Assembly: GCF_002407205.1 (NCBI RefSeq)
Contig: NZ_CP023548.1
Location: 2,070,501-2,134,500, forward strand
Source of the DNA: Rhodobacter sp. CZR27
GTDB lineage: Bacteria; Pseudomonadota; Alphaproteobacteria; Rhodobacterales; Rhodobacteraceae
DNA: 64,000 bases
Direction of reading: 5' to 3'
In this document: piece by piece, positions 58,567 through 64,000 of the stretch
Position numbering within the stretch: the first letter of the stretch is position 1
Layout of the letters: each line of letters begins with the position of its first letter
Notes under the pieces: model-generated
Databases searched by the model: none
Seen by the model: only the letters and a program-made list of their open reading frames with translations
Told to the model about the DNA's origin: nothing
Position numbers and translations under genes: made by a program

Positions 58567-59316
58567 TCAGATGCGCCGCAGCCGGTTCACCAGCCGTTCC
58601 GCAGGAACGACCGGCGCCGCGAGCGGCAGGTCCAGCCCTGCCAGATCCTCGAGCAGGGCAAGCTGAGGGATCTCGATCCCGCCATCCGCGTGCAACACGA
58701 TCAGACCGCGCCGCACGAGCTCGTTGCGGGCCTCGTCAAGCTGCGCTCCGGACAGCGCCAGCAGCGTGGCGAGGTCCTCGTGCCGGCACTGCAGCGTCAG
58801 GCGAAGCGCGCCGAGGCGGTCGCGGTCGGCCAGCCGATGCGCGCAGATCGCAAGGCAGCCCGCCAGCCGCTCGACCGGAGCGAGGGTCGAGCGCATCCGG
58901 GTAAAGATCCGCCGCAGCCCCGAGGCCTGCGAGGACGCCGAGGCAAGCGCACTGTAGAGCCGCGGATCGCGCAGCGCCGCCGCTTCCACCTCATGCACGT
59001 CATACCAGCAGATCTCCGACGGCACGACGGCGGTGACGCGCATCTCGCGATGCCCGCGGAACGCCTCGCCCAGCGGCTCGCCGATCGAGACGATGTCCAT
59101 TCCGGTCTCTGCCCCGCAGCGCAGCAGCAGGCCGGAATGCAGGATGCCGAAGCGCCCCCCCTTGAGGCTGACATCGACGGGCTCCGATCCGGGCAGCAGC
59201 CCGTCGAATTCCGGCAGAAGCGGGCAGACCGATACCGCACGGGCACGGATGGCGGAACACAGGGCGCTGTGGCGCTGGACGCAATTCTCGCAATGAAGGG
59301 TCGCTCGGCACGTCAT
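58567..59316 (-). CDS. Crp/Fnr-family regulator with FNR-type cysteine cluster
   Basis: A 249-residue regulator. Cysteines 9, 12 and 20 have the C-x2-C-x7-C pattern of FnrL (HCENCVQRHSALC), and Cys103 (EICWYD) could be a fourth ligand, suggesting an oxygen-sensitive 4Fe-4S cluster. The cyclic-nucleotide fold is short and divergent. The HTH is degenerate (ALSGAQLDEARNELVRRGLIV) and lacks the E-x-x-S-R recognition set of true FNR, so DNA specificity is unclear. GGGAGG precedes the ATG. Confidence 0.8.
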   Translation of the reverse strand: MTCRATLHCENCVQRHSALCSAIRARAVSVCPLLPEFDGLLPGSEPVDVSLKGGRFGILHSGLLLRCGAETGMDIVSIGEPLGEAFRGHREMRVTAVVPSEICWYDVHEVEAAALRDPRLYSALASASSQASGLRRIFTRMRSTLAPVERLAGCLAICAHRLADRDRLGALRLTLQCRHEDLATLLALSGAQLDEARNELVRRGLIVLHADGGIEIPQLALLEDLAGLDLPLAAPVVPAERLVNRLRRI

Positions 59317-59430
59317 GTCGTCAGTCCTCCCGGAAAGCTCGCCTTCATGGGCAAGGGTTTCAGTCCGACAACCTTTTCACTGGGTAAGTCCGTCCGCCGA
59401 TGGCGGGAGCACGGACCCTGACTAGGGAGT

Positions 59431-59460
59431 TCGAAGCTTCGACTCTTTGACCTGCGTCAA
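59431..59460. promoter_or_regulatory. FNR/NNR-type box and adjoining palindrome
   Basis: TTGAC-CTGC-GTCAA (59447-59460) is a perfect FNR/NNR-type inverted repeat. A perfect 12-bp palindrome, TCGAAGCTTCGA (59431-59442), lies beside it. Both are in the 175-bp gap upstream of the cysteine-containing regulator. Confidence 0.6.
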
Positions 59461-59491
59461 TACGCCCGCCGCCTCATGATGCCTCACCCGG

Positions 59492-60265
59492 TCAGGCGCG
59501 CAGACCGGCGATCAGGGCGTCCGCGTCGAATTCATCATTGTCCGACAAGACGATAAGGGCCGGAAGATCGAGGATTTCGAAGCGCAGGGGGGTGAGAATC
59601 GATATGAGTCCGTCCCTCGAGAAAGCCTGGACGGTGCGCGAAATGGATTCGACGGTGGTGCCCAAATAATGAGCAAGATCATTGCGCGCGATGGGAACAT
59701 TGACGACGATTCGTTGCCGGTCGCCGGTCAGTTCGCTGGTCTGGTGCGGCCAGCGGCGGCACAGCATCAGCAGATAGGTGGCCAGCCGCGCGGCCACGGT
59801 CGCCCCCGCGCGCAGCGTGATCCATTCGCGCGCGGCATCCAGTTCGTCCAGCACGGCCAGCAGCACCGCATGTTCCAGATCGGGACAGGTCCGCACGAGG
59901 CTTTCGAAGGCGTGCCGCTCGAAGCAGCAGAGCGTGACCTCGGTCGCGGCCTCGATGGAATAGTCGGAGCGTTCCGAGAAGACGCGGCCGAACATGTCGC
60001 TCGGCACCAGAAGGCCCACGATCTGCGACCGCCCGTCCGAGAGAAGCCGCTCCATCCGCAGCACCCCCCGCACGACATTTCCGACATATTCCAGCGCCCC
60101 GCCCTGCGGCACCACCACCGCGTCGCGCGGAAACACGCGCAGGCGCGAGATCGCGTCCAGCTTGCGCAGCGTGGCCGGAGTCAGGCCCTGGCGCAGCCCG
60201 GCATGGTTGAACTTGGCATCCAGACCAAGCCGCGTGACTTCACTGCGCGCCGTAGGACGCTCCAT
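59492..60265 (-). CDS. Crp/Fnr-family regulator (FixK/DNR-like, no Fe-S motif)
   Basis: A 257-residue regulator with an N-terminal cyclic-nucleotide-binding fold (PQGGALEYVGNVVRGVLRM) and a C-terminal HTH whose recognition helix reads TVESISRTVQAF. The E-S-x-S-R set is that of FNR/FixK, so it should read TTGA-N6-TCAA sites such as those found at 59447 and 62035. It lacks the N-terminal cysteines for a cluster. Target genes unproven. The ribosome-binding site is weak. Confidence 0.82.
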   Translation of the reverse strand: MERPTARSEVTRLGLDAKFNHAGLRQGLTPATLRKLDAISRLRVFPRDAVVVPQGGALEYVGNVVRGVLRMERLLSDGRSQIVGLLVPSDMFGRVFSERSDYSIEAATEVTLCCFERHAFESLVRTCPDLEHAVLLAVLDELDAAREWITLRAGATVAARLATYLLMLCRRWPHQTSELTGDRQRIVVNVPIARNDLAHYLGTTVESISRTVQAFSRDGLISILTPLRFEILDLPALIVLSDNDEFDADALIAGLRA

Positions 60266-60401
60266 CGCTACCGCCCCGAACCTTGAACATCAAAGACCTG
60301 CCGATCATTAACGCCGGCATCCGTCACCGCAACCAAGGATAGCAGATCCCCCGATGGCCGGCCACCGGGCGGCCGGCCTTGTGGCAAATCGGCAGCGGCG
60401 G

Positions 60402-61433
60402 TCAGCCGCGGCCAAGGATGTCGCGCACCATCGGGATCACTTCGCGGCCGAAAAGCTCCACCGAGCGCATCAGCGCCCCATGGGCAAGCGGCCCCATCGA
60501 GTATTTCAGCTGGAACCGGGCCAGATCCAGCGTCTTGACCGTCTGCGCGATCTTGCGCGCCACGGTCGCGGGCGAACCGACATACATCGAGCCGTGCTCG
60601 ACCTCGCGCAGGAAATCGTCCCGGCCAAGGCGGGGCCAGCCGCGCTCCGCGCCCAGCCGGTCGTGCAGCGCCTTGTAGGCGGGAAAGGCTTCCTCGCGCG
60701 CCTGCGCGTCGGTGGGCGCGATGTGGCCGGGGGAATGCACGCCCAGCGGCATCGGCTCGAGCCCCGCCTGCGCGGAGGCGCGGCGGTAGAGATCGGCGAA
60801 GGGCAGGAAGCGACCTGGCGCCCCGCCGATGATGGCGAGGATCATCGGCATGCGGAACCGCACCGCCCGCACCACGGATTCGGGGCTGCCGCCCACGCCG
60901 ATCCAGGCCCGCAGGCCATCCGGGCCGAGCGGCGGCCACACCCGCTGCCGCACCAGCGCCGGGCGCATGGTGCCGGACCAGCTGACCTCCGGCTCGCGCA
61001 GCAGACGCGAGAAGAGATCCAGCTTCTCCTCGAACAGGGTGGCATAGTCCGAGAGGTCGTGGCCGAACAGCGGGAAGGATTCGGTGAAGGATCCCCGGCC
61101 GAGCGTGACCTCCGCCCGCCCGTCGGTGATCGCGTCGAGCGTGGAGAAGCGCTGGAACAGCCGCACCGGATCGTCCGAGCCCAGCACGGTGACCGCGGTG
61201 CCCAGCCGGATCCGCCGCGTCCGGGCACCGATCGCCGCAAGCAGGATCTCGGGCGCCGAGATCGCGAAATCGTCGCGATGATGTTCGCCCAGCCCGATGG
61301 CATCGACTCCCACCTCATCGGCCAGCACCGCCTCCTCCACCACGTTGCGCAGCACCTCACGCTGGGACAGCAGCCGGTGGTCCGCATCCCATGTGACGTC
61401 GCCGAAGGTATCGAGGCCGAATTCAAGGGTCAT
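60402..61433 (-). CDS. LLM-class flavin-dependent oxidoreductase
   Basis: A 343-residue bacterial-luciferase-like TIM barrel (GLGEHHRDDF, RIRLGTAVTVLGSDDPVR, ITDGRAEVTLGRGSF, AWIGVGGSPESVVRA). Such proteins are monooxygenases using reduced FMN, or F420-linked enzymes; the substrate is unknown. It stands alone, 136 bp from the FixK-like gene. The flavin reductase near 29 kb might supply reduced FMN, though that is speculative. Confidence 0.85.
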   Translation of the reverse strand: MTLEFGLDTFGDVTWDADHRLLSQREVLRNVVEEAVLADEVGVDAIGLGEHHRDDFAISAPEILLAAIGARTRRIRLGTAVTVLGSDDPVRLFQRFSTLDAITDGRAEVTLGRGSFTESFPLFGHDLSDYATLFEEKLDLFSRLLREPEVSWSGTMRPALVRQRVWPPLGPDGLRAWIGVGGSPESVVRAVRFRMPMILAIIGGAPGRFLPFADLYRRASAQAGLEPMPLGVHSPGHIAPTDAQAREEAFPAYKALHDRLGAERGWPRLGRDDFLREVEHGSMYVGSPATVARKIAQTVKTLDLARFQLKYSMGPLAHGALMRSVELFGREVIPMVRDILGRG

Positions 61434-61778
61434 GTTGCGTCATCCTGCGTGGATCTTGGCGCCTGTCTAGCACGGCCGGCGCCTCGGCGCCTCCGGCCGC
61501 GGGGCACAGCCGCCCTGCCCCCCTGCACAGTCGCCGAGCCCCGCGGCTCGGTCTTGCGAGTGCGGGGTAGGAGCCGGCCCGCTGGGGACCTGTGTGACCC
61601 GCCCGCAAGAACCGGCGCGCCTCAGCCGCTTCCGCAGAGTCCCGGGATGGGGGCAGGGTCAGACGCGCACAACACCGCTTCCGCAGCGCATGACCTGCCG
61701 GAGGTCCCGGGTTCGGCGTCGCGGCCGCTTCGCCGGGCGCGTGACCTGACGCAGGACGGAGGTCGCGAACGCCCCGCC
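61434..61778. other. Intergenic region, no gene seen
   Basis: A 345-bp GC-rich gap. CCGCTTCCGCAG occurs twice, 49 bp apart (61626 and 61675), and GACCTGC/GGAGGTC-type fragments recur, so it looks like a degenerate repeat. No frame has both a ribosome-binding site and a plausible protein. Confidence 0.45.
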
Positions 61779-61961
61779 TCAGACGACGCGCAGCATCGGG
61801 GCGCGCGGGCTGACCGCCTCGGGCGCCGTGCGGCAGGCGACCAGCGGAGACACCCGCTCGGCCGCCTCGATCAGCGCCCCGGCCACCCCATCCATCGCCT
61901 GTTCCTCGGCGTATTCGATCATCATGATCAGGGTGGCGATCATCCAGCGGTCCTTGTTCAT
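61779..61961 (-). CDS. Small protein of unknown function (60 residues)
   Basis: Begins MNKDRWMIATLIMMIEYAEEQAMD, an amphipathic helix; the second half (VSPLVACRTAPEAVSPRAP) is less ordered. AGGAGG lies 6 nt before the ATG, a strong signal. An FNR-type palindrome is found 72 bp upstream. I do not recognise the family. The good ribosome-binding site and upstream palindrome favour a real gene. Confidence 0.6.
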   Translation of the reverse strand: MNKDRWMIATLIMMIEYAEEQAMDGVAGALIEAAERVSPLVACRTAPEAVSPRAPMLRVV

Positions 61962-62032
61962 CCGGTTCCTCCTGCCGGCCGCGCCCTTCACGCGGCCATC
62001 GGCAGACCATGCCCCGCCCCGGTGCCGACTGT

Positions 62033-62050
62033 ATTTGAGCGATGTCAAAT
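62033..62050. promoter_or_regulatory. FNR-type palindrome upstream of the 60-residue ORF
   Basis: ATTTGA-N6-TCAAAT, a perfect 6-bp inverted repeat with the TTGA-N6-TCAA core of FNR sites. It could control the small minus-strand ORF or, less likely, sqdB about 500 bp away on the other strand. Confidence 0.6.
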
Positions 62051-62547
62051 GACCTTTTTTCCCTGGATTCTCTCGACGCCCGTCCTGCCGCCTCACGCAG
62101 CCCCCGGAAGCCCCCGCCCCGATTGCATTTTCTCAGTATGAGCACATTAAGCGATGATGCCGTCGGGGCCGCCATGGGCAGCGAAGCCCGGATGGCGCAC
62201 TATTCACGGCAGACTCCGCCCTCTCCGCTGCCCTCGGCCCTCAGACCATCCCTGCAGTCGATTCGCCGGAACGGACGCCGCGGCATCCGGGCGGCGCCGC
62301 TGCCATCCGGCATTCCCCTCCGGACGGCTCGCCACCAAGGACCCTGCGGCGACCACCGCCCCTGCGCGCGGGACGCCCGCACGGGCTCGTGCCTCGGCGT
62401 GGTTCTCGGCGCTTCGGGATCGGCAGCGGCTTGCCGAGCGTCGTGAAAACTTCATTCGACGCTTGGACATGAAGCGGTTACGGACCAACATGGTCACGAG
62501 GACGTGCGCGGCCGCAGGCGGCGCACGAGATTCACCAAGGAGGCTTC
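62051..62547 (+). other. Long region upstream of sqdB, no gene seen
   Basis: About 500 bp without a convincing gene. A weak promoter-like pair (TTGCAT at 62123 and ATTAAG at 62146, 17-bp spacer) could drive sqdB from a leader of nearly 400 nt. No riboswitch or terminator fold was recognised by eye. Confidence 0.35.
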
Positions 62548-63762
62548 ATGCGCATTGCAGTTCTCGGTGGAGACGGGTTCGTCGGCTGGCCGACGGCGCT
62601 TCATCTCTCGGCTCTCGGTCACGAGATCCACATCGTCGACAACCTCTCCCGGCGCTGGATCGATACCGAACTGGGGGTCCAGTCTCTCACGCCGATGGAC
62701 TCGATCCAGGAACGCTGCCGGATCTGGCATCAGGAGACCGGGCAGCGGCTGCATTTCCACTTCCTCGACCTGCGCGAATACGACCGGATCCGGGCCTGGC
62801 TGGACGAGTTCCGCCCCGAGGCGATCATCCATTTCGCCGAGCAGCGCGCCGCGCCCTATTCGATGAAATCGGACCGGCACAAGGTCTATACCGTCAACAA
62901 CAACGTCAATGCCACGCACAACCTGCTGGCGGCCATGGTCGAGACGGGGGTGGATGCCCATCTCGTCCATCTGGGCACAATGGGGGTCTATGGCTATTCA
63001 ACCGTCGGCGCCCCGATCCCCGAGGGCTACCTCGATGTCTCGGTCGAGACACCCACCGGCCCGCGCGAACTGGAGATCCTCTATCCGACGCGCCCCGGCT
63101 CGATCTACCACATGACCAAGAGCCTCGATCAGATCCTTTTCCAGTTCTATGCCCAGAACGACGGGCTCAGGATCACCGACCTGCATCAGGGCATCGTCTG
63201 GGGCACCCATACCGACCAGACGCGCCGGCATCCGCAGCTGATCAACCGCTTCGACTATGACGGCGACTATGGCACGGTGCTGAACCGCTTCCTGATCCAG
63301 GCGGCGATCGGCTATCCGCTTACCGTCCACGGCACCGGCGGGCAGACCCGCGCCTTCATCCACCTGCAGGATTCGGTGCGCTGCGTCGAGCTTGCGCTGT
63401 CGGACGCGCCGAAGGCGGGCGACCGCGTCAGGATCTTCAACCAGATGACCGAGACGCACCGCGTCCGCGACCTGGCCGAGCTGGTGGCCCGGATGACGGG
63501 CGCCAAGGTCGCGTTCCTGCCCAACCCGCGCAAGGAAGCCGACGAGAACGAGCTGCTGGTGAAGAACGACCAGTTCCTCGAGCTGGGGCTGAAGCCGATC
63601 ACCCTGGCCGAGGGGCTGCTGGCCGAGGTGGTGGACGTGGCGAAGAAGTTCGCGCACCGGATCGACCGCAGCCGCGTGCCCTGCGTCTCGGCCTGGACGA
63701 AGGACATTGCCCAGCGCGTCGAACGCGATCCCGAGGGGCGGCGGCTGCGCTCGGTGTCGTAG
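62548..63762 (+). CDS. sqdB: UDP-sulfoquinovose synthase
   Basis: A 404-residue short-chain dehydrogenase-like enzyme that makes UDP-sulfoquinovose from UDP-glucose and sulfite for the photosynthetic membrane sulfolipid. NAD-binding motif GGDGFVGWPTA; catalytic Thr in HLGTMGVYG and the YHMTKSLD (Y-x3-K) pair correspond to the SQD1 active site. AAGGAGG lies 4 nt before the ATG. First gene of the sqdBDC operon of Rhodobacter sphaeroides. Confidence 0.96.
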   Translation: MRIAVLGGDGFVGWPTALHLSALGHEIHIVDNLSRRWIDTELGVQSLTPMDSIQERCRIWHQETGQRLHFHFLDLREYDRIRAWLDEFRPEAIIHFAEQRAAPYSMKSDRHKVYTVNNNVNATHNLLAAMVETGVDAHLVHLGTMGVYGYSTVGAPIPEGYLDVSVETPTGPRELEILYPTRPGSIYHMTKSLDQILFQFYAQNDGLRITDLHQGIVWGTHTDQTRRHPQLINRFDYDGDYGTVLNRFLIQAAIGYPLTVHGTGGQTRAFIHLQDSVRCVELALSDAPKAGDRVRIFNQMTETHRVRDLAELVARMTGAKVAFLPNPRKEADENELLVKNDQFLELGLKPITLAEGLLAEVVDVAKKFAHRIDRSRVPCVSAWTKDIAQRVERDPEGRRLRSVS

Positions 63763-64000
63763 TTGGATTTTTTGCCCGAGGGCCCGGCGCGGGCCGACCG
63801 CGCCTATGTCACGCTGGTCACGAACGCGGACTATGCGCTCGGGGCGAAGGCGCTGCTGCGCTCGCTGGTGCTGAGCGGCACGACGGCCGATCTCGTGGTG
63901 CTGCATACCGACGTGGCCGAGGCGGCGCTTGCGCCGCTTCGCGCGCTGGGGGCGCGGCTGGTGCGCGTCGCGCTCCTGCCGACCTCGCAGGCGTTCAACG
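63763..64000 (+). CDS. sqdD: SqdD glycosyltransferase (3'-truncated by window)
   Basis: The frame opens immediately after the sqdB stop and reads a glycogenin-like (GT8) N terminus: AYVTLVTNADYALGAKALL, SLVLSGTTADLVVLHTDV. This fits sqdD, the second gene of the sqd operon, thought to transfer sulfoquinovose. No ATG is present; the first TTG next to the sqdB stop is the likeliest start, but the start is uncertain. It runs off the window end. Confidence 0.8.
   Translation, partial: MDFLPEGPARADRAYVTLVTNADYALGAKALLRSLVLSGTTADLVVLHTDVAEAALAPLRALGARLVRVALLPTSQAFN

Noticed and set aside
60281..60293. TTGA-ACA-TCAA as an FNR site upstream of the FixK-like gene
   Set aside because: The gap is 3 bp rather than 6, so it does not match an FNR site.
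62123..62151. sqdB promoter
   Set aside because: The -10-like ATTAAG is weak and it would leave a leader of about 400 nt; only mentioned within the intergenic entry.
62154..63260. Plus-strand frame overlapping the start of sqdB
   Set aside because: Out of frame with sqdB, no ribosome-binding site and no motif; sqdB is certain.

Overview
The window is high-GC (near 68%) alphaproteobacterial chromosome, most like the Rhodobacter/Cereibacter sphaeroides group. The pointers are an isocytochrome c2 gene beside GSH-dependent formaldehyde dehydrogenase (cycI/adhI), sulfolipid genes sqdB-sqdD, ccl1/ccl2-type cytochrome c maturation genes, a sciP-ctrA pair and an OlsB-type ornithine lipid acyltransferase. 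Species is inferred from protein resemblance and gene order, not from a search. Genes are densely packed with many ATGA/GTGA overlaps. I saw no insertion sequence, prophage, CRISPR array or rRNA; one tRNA (Pro, GGG) is present.

Positions 1-30 kb are mostly housekeeping: branched-chain amino acid synthesis (ilvI end, ilvH), an enoyl-CoA hydratase, ccmH-ccmF, arginase, usg, gyrA, trmFO, gluQ, hisI, an Fe-S scaffold-like protein, a 40-residue membrane ORF with its own terminator, recG-ligA, the cell-cycle regulator CtrA with its inhibitor SciP, mnmA, olsB, msrB, bamE, yceD-rpmF-plsX-fabH-ihfA-merR, tRNA-Pro, a long dCTP deaminase, a CorA-type transporter, a flavin reductase and an ArsR-family dithiol regulator resembling SqrR/BigR.

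Positions 30-40 kb hold an SRAP protein, then a Pho-box-preceded pstSCAB-phoU-phoB operon, then a nitrate/sulfonate-type ABC transporter of unknown substrate.

Positions 40-58.5 kb are the most distinctive part: a lanthanide-type methanol/formaldehyde oxidation island. It has XoxF methanol dehydrogenase, its cytochrome XoxG and periplasmic XoxJ, a set of 'PQQ-dependent catabolism-associated' proteins (Cys-Trp rhodanese-like protein, ABC binding protein, beta-propeller, ABC-2 transporter, small secreted proteins), a fused SoxY-SoxZ-like carrier divergent from a zinc metallohydrolase, a hybrid kinase/FIST protein/LuxR-type regulator trio, and formaldehyde disposal by Gfa and AdhI with isocytochrome c2. 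Methanol is oxidised in the periplasm, electrons go to c-type cytochromes, and formaldehyde is captured with glutathione and oxidised in the cytoplasm. No PQQ biosynthesis gene lies in the window.

Positions 58.5-64 kb hold two Crp/Fnr-family regulators, a luciferase-like monooxygenase, a 60-residue ORF preceded by an FNR-type palindrome, and the start of the sulfoquinovosyl lipid operon (sqdB, sqdD cut by the window end).
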